The notes: generated by a model from the letters alone, not told the origin. Positions 39,554 to 47,871 are shown, counted from the stretch's first letter. The stretch: 64,000 nt of DNA from Brevundimonas sp. (GCF_027484365.1 NZ_JAIXTC010000012.1:56800-120799); one strand, 5' to 3'. A program made the numbers and translations.

Positions 39554-40803
39554 CGATGGTAAGACGACGCCTTGGACAAGGCGATTTCGACATGTTCGCC
39601 GCCGCTCACGAGCGGTTCGTGACCGGCAAGCCCGGCGGGCGCAAATTGTCCCTGAAGTTCGTCGATCTGACGGGGATTTCCATGGCCCACCGGATCCTCG
39701 ACGACGCCGACTTTTCCGGCTCGGTCCTCGAGAACTGCAACATGGCCGGGGCCCGACTGGAAAGGGCGATCCTCTTCGGTTGCGACCTGCGGGGCGCCGA
39801 TCTGACCCGCGCCTGCCTGAGGCGGGCCGATATCCGGGGCGCCTGCCTGCAGGGCTCCGACCTTTCGGAGGCCGACCTGACCCAGGCGGACTTCCGCGAA
39901 GGCGTGATCGCTGTCCCGCACGAGACCAAGGGTCTCGCCTCGGCTCGCCACGAGACCCGCCTGGGTGTTGCGGATGGAGCCCGGTTCGCGGGAGCGACCC
40001 TGGACGGGTCGCGCTTTGACGGCGTCAGCGCCTGCAAGGCCGATTTCACCGACTGCTCCATGCGGGGCGCGCGACTGACCGGCGCCAATCTGAAGGATGC
40101 GGATCTGTCCGGCGCCCTGCTCGAAGGCGCCGATGTCGGAGGCGCCAATCTGGCGGGCGCGCGCCTGTGCGGCGCTATCCTGTCCGGCGTGGCCATGGAC
40201 AGGGCGAAGCTGGACCGGACAGACACGACCGGCGCAATCCGGGAGCCCGACGCGGCGACCATCGCCCGGGCCGAAGACCTCTACCAGATGGCGCTGGACG
40301 CCAATGCCTGGGCCGAGAGTGGCGGTGTGCTGGGCGGCCCGGCTATCCTCGACGGCGAGGACCTTCGCCCCCTCGGCGACCGGCTGAAGGGCCTGACGTT
40401 GTCGGCCATGAGCGCCAAGGGGGCCTGTCTGGCGGGGCTCGATCTGCGAGGAGCCCAGTTGCAGGGCGCGAATTTCGAGAAGGCGGATCTACGCGGCGCT
40501 CTTCTGGGCAAGGCAGACCTGCGCGGCGCCCGCTTCGGCGAGGCGCTGATGACCAAGATCGATCTGACTGCCGCCAATCTCGGCCCCCTGCCCCTGGGAC
40601 CGAACCGCAGCGTTCCGTCGAGTTTCGGCGGCGCGCGCATGCGATACGCCGAACTGGCTCGCGCTGATCTGTCCAGGGCCAACCTGACGGGCGCCGACAT
40701 GTCTGGCGCCAATCTGACAGGCGCAAATCTGGACAGCGCGAACCTGACCGACGCCTGTCTTGATCGTGTGACGGGCCTGCGCGCGCCCGCGGTCGCGGCC
40801 TGA
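39550..40803 (+). CDS. Pentapeptide-repeat protein 2 (paralog of the preceding gene)
   Basis: This 417-residue protein has the same architecture as its neighbour: an N-terminal helical part (RRLGQGDFDMFAAAHERF), then repeat blocks with LRGADLTRACLRRADIRGAC and a last block LTGADMSGANLTGANLDSAN. Equivalent loops at about residues 120-140 and 230-280 line up with those in protein 1, showing tandem duplication followed by divergence. Function unknown. A convergent terminator follows 5 bases after the stop. Confidence 0.9.
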   Translation: MTMVRRRLGQGDFDMFAAAHERFVTGKPGGRKLSLKFVDLTGISMAHRILDDADFSGSVLENCNMAGARLERAILFGCDLRGADLTRACLRRADIRGACLQGSDLSEADLTQADFREGVIAVPHETKGLASARHETRLGVADGARFAGATLDGSRFDGVSACKADFTDCSMRGARLTGANLKDADLSGALLEGADVGGANLAGARLCGAILSGVAMDRAKLDRTDTTGAIREPDAATIARAEDLYQMALDANAWAESGGVLGGPAILDGEDLRPLGDRLKGLTLSAMSAKGACLAGLDLRGAQLQGANFEKADLRGALLGKADLRGARFGEALMTKIDLTAANLGPLPLGPNRSVPSSFGGARMRYAELARADLSRANLTGADMSGANLTGANLDSANLTDACLDRVTGLRAPAVAA

Positions 40804-40805
40804 TC

Positions 40806-40836
40806 AAAAAGGGCGGCCCGAAGGACCGCCCTTTCC
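40806..40836. terminator. Bidirectional terminator between pentapeptide gene and hsp20
   Basis: A perfect 9-bp stem AAAGGGCGG (40808-40816) / CCGCCCTTT (40826-40834) with A and T runs on both sides serves both convergent genes. Confidence 0.85.
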
Positions 40837-40859
40837 ATTCAATCACGAGGTGAAGCGGT

Positions 40860-41327
40860 TCAGGCCGCCTCGCCTTCGATCAGCGTCGCCGACGCCGACG
40901 GCGTAGCGATTTCGATGCGCCGGGGCTTCAGGGCCTCGGGCAGTTCGCGTTTCAGGCTGATGGACAGCAGTCCGTTGTCGAGCCCGGCTTCTGTCACAAG
41001 GACATAGTCGGCCAGCTGGAAGCGGCGCTCGAAATCGCGCTCGGCAAGGCCGCGATGCAGATAGGTGCGGTTCGCCGCCGCATCGTCATTGGCGGTCTTG
41101 CGACCGGTGACGGTGAGCAGGTTCTCCTTGACCTCGATGTTCAGCTCGTCGGGCCTGAAGCCGGCGACAGCGATCTCGATCCGGTAGGCGTTTTCACCTG
41201 TCGTCTCGATGTTGTAGGGCGGCCAGCCGGTTTCCTGGCTCGTGCGCGCCGCGCTTTCGAGGAGGCCGGCGAGGCGGTCGAAGCCCACGGCGGAACGATA
41301 GAGGGGGGTGAAGTCGATGGTACGCAT
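40860..41327 (-). CDS. Small heat-shock protein Hsp20 (IbpA type)
   Basis: This is a 155-residue alpha-crystallin-domain holdase that binds unfolding proteins. It opens MRTIDFTPLYRSAVGFDRLA and has the IbpA-type core YNIETTGENAYRIEIAVAGF, the strand LLTVTGRK, and the beta region HRGLAERDFERRFQLADYV, then GLLSISLKRELPE with the conserved Leu-x-Ile-x-Leu. It has its own heat-shock-type promoter and a structured leader with a ROSE-like hairpin over the ribosome binding site. It is convergent with the pentapeptide genes. Confidence 0.95.
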   Translation of the reverse strand: MRTIDFTPLYRSAVGFDRLAGLLESAARTSQETGWPPYNIETTGENAYRIEIAVAGFRPDELNIEVKENLLTVTGRKTANDDAAANRTYLHRGLAERDFERRFQLADYVLVTEAGLDNGLLSISLKRELPEALKPRRIEIATPSASATLIEGEAA

Positions 41328-41441
41328 GTCGATCTCCTGATCATCAGCAAGATTGAACCGTCCCTGCCTCCCAAATCCTGGAAAGCGCCCGGGACGGCGT
41401 TGGGGATCAGCCCTGACGGTCCCTGATGGGCCCCGCCTGGT
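41328..41441 (-). promoter_or_regulatory. ROSE-like RNA thermometer in the hsp20 leader
   Basis: On the minus strand the last hairpin before the ATG pairs UCUUGCUG (41352-41345) with CAGGAGA (41339-41333), which contains the Shine-Dalgarno AGGAG. The pairing leaves one bulged G in UUGCU opposite AGGA, the hallmark of ROSE elements. Upstream lie a second hairpin with the perfect CCGUCCC/GGGACGG stem (41396-41390 and 41367-41361 region) and a third from GGGG...AUCAG / CUGAU...CCCC. Melting at high temperature would free the ribosome binding site. Confidence 0.72.
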
Positions 41442-41476
41442 CTGCAAGAGCCCGGGATCGGCGCTCTCGGAAGAAC

Positions 41477-41504
41477 AGGTGGGAAGCCTGAATGCGGCGT
41501 CAAG
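41477..41504 (-). promoter_or_regulatory. Candidate heat-shock (sigma-32) promoter of hsp20
   Basis: Minus-strand CTTGAC (41504-41499) and CCCACCT (41483-41477) are about 15 bases apart, close to the sigma-32 pattern CTTGAA / CCCCATnT. It would give a leader of about 140 bases containing the ROSE-like structure. Confidence 0.5.
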
Positions 41505-41585
41505 ACCCCGACGATTGCAGGATCGTCACTTGCCCGTTTCCGGCTCGTCCCTAAGGTGCCGCAACCTCAGTTTCAGGAGACAATC

Positions 41586-42416
41586 ATGCGCGCGTCGAAA
41601 CTCCTTCTCACTACGACGATCGGACTTCTGTCGGTGGGCGCAGCCGCTGCCCAGAGCCTGCCGGTTTCCGGCGAGACTCCCGCGCAGCGCGTCGCCCGAC
41701 GCGAAGCCATGCCGCCGCCGGTCCTTCAGGAGGACGAGGCCTTGCAGGCCGCGATCGGCTCGGATGCGCGTCCTGCCGCCGATGTCGCGCGCGACGCCTA
41801 TCGCCATCCGTTCGAGACCCTGACCTTCTGGGGATTGACGCCGGGGTCGACCGTGGTCGAGATCGAACCCGGCCGGGGCGGCTGGTGGAGCGCGATCCTG
41901 CAGCCCTACGCCGCCGCGACGGGCGGGACCTATGTCGCCGTCAACCGCCCGCTCGAGGGTATGGGGGTCGCGGACGGTTCGGCCGACATGATCGTCGTGG
42001 CCCGTGCCTTCCACAATTGGCACCGCTCCAGCCCGCAGCGCACGGGTCCGTATCTGCAGGCCTTTTTCAAGGCCCTGAAGCCGGGCGGGATCCTGGCTGT
42101 GGAACAGCATCGCGCGGCCGAGGGGCTGAACGCGGATGCGACCGCACCCTTCGGCTATATCCCTGAATCCTACGTGATCCACGCCGCCCAGGCCGCCGGC
42201 TTCGTCCTGGAGGGGCGGAGCGAACTGAACGCCAACCCGCGGGACGATCACGACCATCCGTTCGGCGTCTGGACCCTGCCGCCGGTGCGGACCAGCGCCG
42301 CGCGTCAGGGTGTCGCCACGGACCGCGCCACGCCCCTGACGGCGGCGGAACGCGCCGAGTACGACGCCATTGGCGAGAGTGACCGGATGACGCTGCGCTT
42401 CCGCAAGCCGGCCTGA
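41586..42416 (+). CDS. Exported class I methyltransferase-like protein (COG4798-like) 1
   Basis: This is a 276-residue protein with a Sec signal peptide (RASKLLLTTTIGLLSVGAAA, cleavage after AQS). The mature part starts with a DVARDAYRHPFETLTFWGL block and the SAM-site-like motif VVEIEPGRGGWWSAILQPY. Next come DMIVVARAFHNWHR, ALKPGGILAVEQHRA and ESDRMTLRFRKPA at the end. It is closely similar in layout to the next gene. SAM is not expected in the periplasm, so the role is unclear. It could bind another ligand. The ATG at 41586 follows CAGGAGACAATC. Confidence 0.88.
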   Translation: MRASKLLLTTTIGLLSVGAAAAQSLPVSGETPAQRVARREAMPPPVLQEDEALQAAIGSDARPAADVARDAYRHPFETLTFWGLTPGSTVVEIEPGRGGWWSAILQPYAAATGGTYVAVNRPLEGMGVADGSADMIVVARAFHNWHRSSPQRTGPYLQAFFKALKPGGILAVEQHRAAEGLNADATAPFGYIPESYVIHAAQAAGFVLEGRSELNANPRDDHDHPFGVWTLPPVRTSAARQGVATDRATPLTAAERAEYDAIGESDRMTLRFRKPA

Positions 42417-42510
42417 AAGACAAGGCTTTGACGGCATTGGCGAACCTCTCTATCCCAAGCCGGTCCGGGGCGGCGTGGCCCTCCGGGCTTCGGCTGTCGG
42501 GGGAGTTTTG

Positions 42511-43422
42511 ATGCGGGATCGGGCGCGGATCGGGCGAACGGAGCCGTCGCGTCGGGCCATGCTCGCCGGGGCCGGCGTCCTTCTGATATCTGGCCTGGCG
42601 GCCTGCGGCCGCAGGGACGAAACGTCCAAAGATCAGGCCGCACCGTCAGGCCCACCGGAAGGCTCGCTCGAGTGGGCGATCCAGGGGCCGTGGCGCGCTG
42701 CCGACCGGCCCCGCGACGTCTACCGCCATCCCTTGGAAACCCTGCGCTTTTTCGGACTGCAGCCGTCGATGCATCTGGTCGAGTTCTGGCCCGGCAGCGG
42801 CTGGTACACGGAGATCCTTGCCCCCTATCTGAACAAGGGCGGCGGGGAGTACTACGGCGCGGGTTTCGTTACAGGCGAGGGTGCCAACCCGGCCCAGGCG
42901 CAGCTGGTCGCGAATTTCGAGCGCCGCTTCAGCTCGGATCGCAGGCTCTACGGCGATGTGAAGTTCAGCGCCTTCGGCTCGGCGACCGGTCCGGTCGCGC
43001 CGGCCGGGACCGCCGACATGGTCCTTTTCATGAGGAACATCCACGCCTGGATGGCGGCCGGGATCGCCGAAAAGGCCTTCGCCGACGCCTATGCGGCCCT
43101 CAAGCCCGGCGGGGTCCTCGGCATCGAACAGCATCGCCTGGCCCCGGATCAGGATCAGGATCCCGCCGCCGCGAACGGATATGTCCAGGAGGCGTTCGTC
43201 AAACAGCTGGGCGCCGAGGCGGGATTCATCTTCGTCGCCGCCTCTGAAATCAACGCCAATCCGGAAGACACCAAGGATCATCCGTTCGGTGTCGAGACCC
43301 TGCCCCCGCGTTTGCTGACGGCGGCCCAGGGCGAGGCTCCGGATCCGACCTTCGATACCGCCAAATACCGCGCGATCGGCGAGAGCGATCGCATGACCTT
43401 GAAGTTCAGGAAACCCGAGTGA
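42511..43422 (+). CDS. Exported class I methyltransferase-like lipoprotein (COG4798-like) 2
   Basis: This 303-residue paralog of the previous gene has a twin-Arg start (PSRRAMLAGAGVLLISGLAAC) that ends in a lipobox, so it is a likely Tat-exported lipoprotein. The core is the same: YRHPLETLRFFGLQPSMHLV, EFWPGSGWYTEIL, DMVLFMRNIHAWM, ALKPGGVLGIEQHRL, ESDRMTLKFRKPE. GGGGGAG lies 8 bases before the ATG. The stop overlaps the hydrolase start as GTGA. The SAM-binding glycine motif is changed to EFWPGSGWY from the more usual ExGxG form. Confidence 0.86.
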   Translation: MRDRARIGRTEPSRRAMLAGAGVLLISGLAACGRRDETSKDQAAPSGPPEGSLEWAIQGPWRAADRPRDVYRHPLETLRFFGLQPSMHLVEFWPGSGWYTEILAPYLNKGGGEYYGAGFVTGEGANPAQAQLVANFERRFSSDRRLYGDVKFSAFGSATGPVAPAGTADMVLFMRNIHAWMAAGIAEKAFADAYAALKPGGVLGIEQHRLAPDQDQDPAAANGYVQEAFVKQLGAEAGFIFVAASEINANPEDTKDHPFGVETLPPRLLTAAQGEAPDPTFDTAKYRAIGESDRMTLKFRKPE

Positions 43423-44444
43423 ACCGCGCCGCCGCCTTTGCCGCCAATGCGCCCCTGATGGGCGTGCCTGGAGCCGCTGCTCCTCCGGGAGGAATCGGCG
43501 AGTGGTTCCGGGGCGCCGGCGGTCTGCGCCTGCGCGCCGCCTTCTGGACCCCGTCCACGCTGGTCGCTCCAACGCCGCGCGGCACCGTGGTGCTGAGCCC
43601 GGGCCGGACCGAACCGATCGAGAAATATTTCGAGGTCATCGGCAATTTCCTCGCACGCGGCTGGTGTGTCCTCGCCCACGACTGGCGCGGTCAGGGCCTT
43701 TCGGCCCGTTTGCTTCCCGATCGTCTGAAGGGTCACGCCCGGGCCGTCGAGGAGTTCCAGGACGACTACGCCCGTCTTCTGGATACGTTCGAGGCACGCG
43801 CGCCCAAACCCTGGATCATGGTCGGCCACTCCATGGGCGGGGCGTTGAACCTGCTGTGCCTCGAAGCGGGAGAGAGCCGCTTCGCAGGGGCGGTCCTGTC
43901 CAGCCCCATGCTGCGCATCAAGACCGGCAAGCGGTCAATGTGGTCGGTGAAACTGGCGGTGCGCTGGAACGTGCGGCACGGCAAGGCCGGAGACTTCGTC
44001 CTGGATGACGCGGACGACCCGTTCGACCATACGTTTGAAAAGGACGCCCTGACGTCCGATGAGACCCGTTACGAACTGTGGCGTCAGCAGCTCTATGCCT
44101 GCCCGCACCTTGCGGTCGGCGGACCCACCTGGGGCTGGCTGGCCTTCGGTATCGACGCCGGCGAGCGGTCGCTGAAGCCCAAGGCGCTGAAGTCGGTCCA
44201 GATTCCCTGCACCATTGTGCAATCGGGCGATGATGACCGGGTCTGGAAACAGACCAACCGCTGGGCCGCAAAACGGCTGGGGCGCGGGCGCTATGTGGAG
44301 GTCGATCACGCCAAGCACGAGGTCATCATGGAGACCGACGACCTGCGCGCGATCTTCCTGAACGAGTTCGACGCGATGGCGGATTATGTCTCGCCGATCA
44401 ACGAACCGGCACTCGCGAAGACGGAAGCCGACGCAGTCGCCTGA
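43419..44444 (+). CDS. Alpha/beta hydrolase (lysophospholipase-like)
   Basis: This is a 341-residue serine hydrolase. It has GTVVLSPGRTEPIEKYFEV, LAHDWRGQGLSARL (oxyanion region), the nucleophile elbow VGHSMGGALNLL with Ser138, and a late acid/His region GDDDRVWKQ and DHAKHEVIMET. It looks like PldB/monoacylglycerol-lipase relatives. The start GTG overlaps the methyltransferase-like gene (GTGA), linking all three as one operon. No signal peptide is seen, so it acts in the cytoplasm. Confidence 0.9.
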   Translation: MNRAAAFAANAPLMGVPGAAAPPGGIGEWFRGAGGLRLRAAFWTPSTLVAPTPRGTVVLSPGRTEPIEKYFEVIGNFLARGWCVLAHDWRGQGLSARLLPDRLKGHARAVEEFQDDYARLLDTFEARAPKPWIMVGHSMGGALNLLCLEAGESRFAGAVLSSPMLRIKTGKRSMWSVKLAVRWNVRHGKAGDFVLDDADDPFDHTFEKDALTSDETRYELWRQQLYACPHLAVGGPTWGWLAFGIDAGERSLKPKALKSVQIPCTIVQSGDDDRVWKQTNRWAAKRLGRGRYVEVDHAKHEVIMETDDLRAIFLNEFDAMADYVSPINEPALAKTEADAVA

Positions 44445-44466
44445 GCGCCTGCGTCGGTTCCATGCC

Positions 44467-45018
44467 TTACATCGGGCGGGTGACGCTGGCGCCGATGTTG
44501 GCGATCACCTCGCGGGCGTCGAAGGCATTGGCGTCGCCGGCAGGCTTGGCGCCGCGACCCATCACGATCTCGGTGGTCGCTTCGTAGCGATCGATCTGGC
44601 GAACGTCGAAGTCGTCGCGGCCCCAGAAGGGATCGTTCCACCGGCTCCAGCCGCGCGGGCCGAAATAGCGCCACGACGGGCCCCAGAACGGGCTGTAGCG
44701 GTTGAAGAACGGGTCGCCCATCGTCTCGAAGCGGGTATCCCGATCGGTGGCGCGGTTGACGGTCGAGAACCAGTCGTAGCCGTTCTCAACAGTCAGTTCT
44801 GCGGACCGAAGCAACAGGCCCATCTCGACCTGTTCGCGAGCGGTCACGGAGTTACCCGAGAAGCTGACGCGATAGCGATCTGTTTCCAGTCTTTGCTCGG
44901 CATAGCCGCCACGCTGGCCGTTGAAGCCGGCCGGGGCGTAGGCGGTGGAGGTGGCGCAGGCGGCCAGAGCCAGGGCCGAGGCGGCGACAACCAGAAGGGA
45001 TTTGAGCGACAATGTCAT
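44467..45018 (-). CDS. CC0125/CC1285-like family lipoprotein
   Basis: This is a 183-residue lipoprotein with a lipobox (ALALAAC, Cys near residue 20), then AEQRLETDRYRVSFSGNS, LLLRSAELTVENGYDWFSTV and a Trp/Phe/Arg-rich middle (NRYSPFWGPSWRYFGPRG). The layout matches the Caulobacter family named after CC0125/CC1285, of unknown function. The ATG at 45018 follows GGAGC; it is a single gene, convergent with the hydrolase. Confidence 0.78.
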   Translation of the reverse strand: MTLSLKSLLVVAASALALAACATSTAYAPAGFNGQRGGYAEQRLETDRYRVSFSGNSVTAREQVEMGLLLRSAELTVENGYDWFSTVNRATDRDTRFETMGDPFFNRYSPFWGPSWRYFGPRGWSRWNDPFWGRDDFDVRQIDRYEATTEIVMGRGAKPAGDANAFDAREVIANIGASVTRPM

Positions 45019-45103
45019 TGGAAGCTCCGAACCGTTAAGCGAAAAATCTGCCAGTTCACCTGAACGGCGCATGAGCAGCGACGTTCCACCATAGTGCAAG
45101 CTC

Positions 45104-45742
45104 CTATAATCGCGAGACAATCAAGACCGCGGCAATCAGAAGCAGGATACCGACAAAGACGCCGAAACCACGCCGGAATTGAGGCTCGCTCATCCGCAGG
45201 GCCAGAACGGCTCCGCCGAGACCGTAGGCGCTCATCGTCACGACGTCCATTCCGATGACAGCGGCCGCGAACAGGGCCAGTTGCGGCGCTGCGGGACGGT
45301 CTATGTCGAGGAAGGGGGGCAGAACGGCAGTGAAGAACAGCACAGCCTTCGGATTGGCGATCTGCACAAGGAAGCCGTCGACGAAGGCGGGGCGTCGCAG
45401 CTGGGTCCGGCCCTCCGTCGAGACGTCGGAAGCCGCAGGCCTGAGCGCCCCCCGGATGGAGGATAGGCCCAGCCAGGCGACGTAGAGGGCCCCGGCGATC
45501 GCGATCCAGCGAAACACCTCCGGAAACGCCGTTACAAGGGCACCGAGGCCGAGCGCCGCCGCGCCGAACCAGACCAGGGTGGCGAGGTTCATCCCGGCCA
45601 CGGCGATCAGCACCGCCTTTTTTCCGCGCTCCATGCCGGTCGCGATGGAGAAAAGATTCGCCGGTCCCGGCGTCACGGCCATGACGGCCATCACGCCCAG
45701 GAAGACGAGATAGAGATGGGGATCGACCGGCAGGGTGCTCAC
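45104..45742 (-). CDS. LysE family transporter (amino-acid/threonine exporter)
   Basis: This is a 212-residue inner-membrane protein of about six segments. It has the LysE family opening VMAVTPGPANLFSIATGMERG, then AWLGLSSIRGALRP and a PKAVLFFTAVLPPFLD block with the second-half signature NPKAVLFF. The substrate is unknown, probably an amino acid or homoserine lactone. The GTG start overlaps the stop of the trypsin-like gene (GTGA), so it is second in a three-gene leftward run. Confidence 0.9.
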   Translation of the reverse strand: MSTLPVDPHLYLVFLGVMAVMAVTPGPANLFSIATGMERGKKAVLIAVAGMNLATLVWFGAAALGLGALVTAFPEVFRWIAIAGALYVAWLGLSSIRGALRPAASDVSTEGRTQLRRPAFVDGFLVQIANPKAVLFFTAVLPPFLDIDRPAAPQLALFAAAVIGMDVVTMSAYGLGGAVLALRMSEPQFRRGFGVFVGILLLIAAVLIVSRL

Positions 45743-46569
45743 GTCGACAGGCAGACCACCTGGGCGACCCGCAGATCGCGACGCAGGTCGTCGGCGACCC
45801 GGCCGTAGTTGTCGACTGTGATGGGCTCGCTTTCCAGCCGTTCGTCCGGTTGCTGTTCGCCCCGGATGGCGGGACCCAGGGTGTCAGGCGCGGTTGTGTA
45901 GAGTCGTCCCCGGCGCGGTGCCTCGGCGATGGTCAGGGCCACCACCCGACCCCGTCGGTCCAGTACGGGGGCGCCGGACAGCCCCGCAAGAGTGCCTTCC
46001 AGCCCCGAGGTGCGTCCGACCTCTGCCCAGGCCAGGACCGGCTCTTCACGGGCCCCCCGGCCCCGGACCTTCAGGGTTTCCCGGCCCAGAAGGCGCGAGG
46101 CGACCTCTCCCGGCCGGCCCTGCGGGAACCCGGGATGGAAGGCGCGCTGACCGACGTGCAGCGGCGTGCTGGTCGTGACCGGCAGGGCAGGCGGGCCGCC
46201 TGCGGTGATCAGAAGGGCGATGTCGGCCCTAGGCGACAGCCGCACATCGGCCGCGACCGCACGGCCGCCGCCGACGACCAGCGCCGGCCTGCGGCATCCG
46301 TCGACGACATGGCGCGCGGTCAGCCATCGCCCGCGTCCGGCGATAGAAAAGGCGGTGCCGGCGACGGGCTGGAACGGCGCATCGGGCGCGGTCACCGTCA
46401 CGGACGGATCGAAGGGCGTCACGGGTCCGAGCAGGGCGCCCTCCATCTCGTCGGGCGGCGGCGGGGCCGGGGGCGCATCGGCATTCTCGCGCCGGCTCAG
46501 CGAACCCAGCACAAGGACGAAGACCACGCTGGAATAGATCAGCCAGTCCGGTGGACGGGGAAAACGCAT
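45739..46569 (-). CDS. Membrane-anchored trypsin-like serine peptidase
   Basis: This is a 276-residue protein with an N-terminal hydrophobic anchor (residues 10-23), a Pro-rich linker and a chymotrypsin-fold domain. The catalytic triad is His87 in WLTARHVVDG, Asp116 in PRADIALL and Ser198 in LAGLSGAPVL. The Ser motif reads GLSGAP instead of GNSGGP, still compatible with catalysis. No PDZ domain follows. It is translationally coupled to the LysE gene and lies 10 bases after the DUF350 gene. Confidence 0.88.
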   Translation of the reverse strand: MRFPRPPDWLIYSSVVFVLVLGSLSRRENADAPPAPPPPDEMEGALLGPVTPFDPSVTVTAPDAPFQPVAGTAFSIAGRGRWLTARHVVDGCRRPALVVGGGRAVAADVRLSPRADIALLITAGGPPALPVTTSTPLHVGQRAFHPGFPQGRPGEVASRLLGRETLKVRGRGAREEPVLAWAEVGRTSGLEGTLAGLSGAPVLDRRGRVVALTIAEAPRRGRLYTTAPDTLGPAIRGEQQPDERLESEPITVDNYGRVADDLRRDLRVAQVVCLST

Positions 46570-46579
46570 TCCCGCCGGC

Positions 46580-47023
46580 TCAGCCCGTCAGGGCGGCGGC
46601 GAGGATCAGGGCGGTGGCCAGCTTGGCGGAGACCAGCAGGACGGCGGCCGAGATCTCTCCTTCCTGGATCCGTTGCGGCAGACCGGTCAGGACCAGATCG
46701 ACGATGCGGAAGGCCAGGAGCTGGAGCACCAGGGTCGCAAGACCCCACAGGGCGATGTCCGCGACCGAGGTCGAAACCGACATCGACACGGCCAGCGGAA
46801 TGGCCAGGCCCAGCAGAACGCCGCCGAAGGCGACGCCGGCCGCTGCGTTTCCCTCTCGGATCAGGGTGATCTCTTTCCACGGCGTCAAGAGGGCATAGAC
46901 CACCGCTCCCGCGGCCAGAAGGCCGAAGGTCACCATCAGATGGACGACCAGCACGGGGAAGCCGCTGGCGAAGGCCTGAACTTCCGGGCTCGACAGGGTG
47001 TCTGACAGGGACGACGGGGCCAT
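46580..47023 (-). CDS. DUF350 membrane protein
   Basis: This is a 147-residue protein with four hydrophobic helices: VLVVHLMVTFGLLAAGAVVY, AGVAFGGVLLGLAIPLAVSM, LWGLATLVLQLLAFRIVDLV and AAVLLVSAKLATALILAAAL. It includes the family motif LIREGNAAAGVAF. DUF350 genes are widely linked to envelope or stress functions; no precise role is established. The ATG at 47023 is chosen because similarity begins there. The gene is divergent from mutT. Confidence 0.88.
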   Translation of the reverse strand: MAPSSLSDTLSSPEVQAFASGFPVLVVHLMVTFGLLAAGAVVYALLTPWKEITLIREGNAAAGVAFGGVLLGLAIPLAVSMSVSTSVADIALWGLATLVLQLLAFRIVDLVLTGLPQRIQEGEISAAVLLVSAKLATALILAAALTG

Positions 47024-47178
47024 GGCGGGCGGGAACAATCTCACAGTGAAGCCGCCGGGCGTCGACGGAACGAAAGCAAAACTGCTTGCCCGATTGCAGC
47101 CCCGATCCGCAAGGACGCGGCGGACACACTGGATGACCAATGATTGCAGGGCCGCGATTTCAGCGGCAAAGGCAGGGC

Positions 47179-47592
47179 ATGACCGACCCTGTTCTGCCGA
47201 CCGTCCTTGTCGTCGCCGTCGCCCTGATCGACGTGGACGGCCGGGTGCTGATTGCACGGAGGCCCGAGGGCAAGGCCCTGGCCGGTCTGTGGGAGTTCCC
47301 GGGAGGCAAGGTCGAGCCCGGCGAACGGCCCGAGGCGGCCCTGATCCGCGAACTGAACGAGGAACTGGGCATCGACGTCCAGGAGGCCTGCCTCGCCCCG
47401 TTCGTTTTCGCCAGCCACGCTTACGAATCGTTTCACCTCTTGATGCCATTGTATCTGTGCCGGCGCTGGTCCGGCGTGGTCGTCAAGCGCGAGCACGCCG
47501 CCCTGGCCTGGGTGAAGCCGAACAAGCTGTCGGACTATCCCATGCCGCCCGCCGACGCCCCCCTGGTCGCCTGGTTGCGCGATCTTCTCTAG
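47179..47592 (+). CDS. mutT: 8-oxo-dGTP diphosphatase MutT
   Basis: MutT cleans oxidised guanine nucleotides from the pool. The 137-residue Nudix protein has the full Nudix box: GGKVEPGERPEAALIRELNEELG with the metal-binding REXNEE pattern, preceded by LIARRPEGKALAGLWEFPGG, a hallmark of MutT. It is single and divergent from the DUF350 gene; the ATG at 47179 follows GGCAGGGC. Confidence 0.92.
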   Translation: MTDPVLPTVLVVAVALIDVDGRVLIARRPEGKALAGLWEFPGGKVEPGERPEAALIRELNEELGIDVQEACLAPFVFASHAYESFHLLMPLYLCRRWSGVVVKREHAALAWVKPNKLSDYPMPPADAPLVAWLRDLL

Positions 47593-47614
47593 GTTTCGCC
47601 CAACGGAGGGCCGA

Positions 47615-47791
47615 ATGACGCGCCTGATCCGCCGGTTCCTGAAAAGCGACAGCGGCGCCACCGCCATCGAGTACGGATTGATCGTGGCGATGATCTTCCT
47701 GGTTATCGTCGGCTCCGTCTCCCTGTTCGCGGGCAAGGCCACGGGCACCTTCGACAAGGTTTCGACCGCTGTGAGCGCTGCGACCAGCTGA
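47615..47791 (+). CDS. Flp/Fap-type pilin
   Basis: This 58-residue protein reads MTRLIRRFLKSDSGATAIEY, then the hydrophobic segment GLIVAMIFLVIVGSVSLF and a short C-terminal part. ATAIEYGL is the Flp prepilin motif, with cleavage between the Gly-Ala region and IEY by TadV-type peptidase. CGGAGGG lies 5 bases upstream of the ATG. No tad genes are in the window, so it is an orphan copy or a second pilin. Confidence 0.88.
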   Translation: MTRLIRRFLKSDSGATAIEYGLIVAMIFLVIVGSVSLFAGKATGTFDKVSTAVSAATS

Positions 47792-47871
47792 CGCGGTAAC
47801 CCGGCGGAGCCGTCGGGCGACTGCGAGAGGCGTGGCGGTGACGGCCTGAGGTCGCTAAGGCTGCGCGCCTG

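Noticed and set aside
38282..40803. Pentapeptide proteins as Qnr/MfpA-type quinolone resistance
   Set aside because: Length (~420 residues), several loops and tandem arrangement differ from the ~200-residue Qnr/MfpA proteins.
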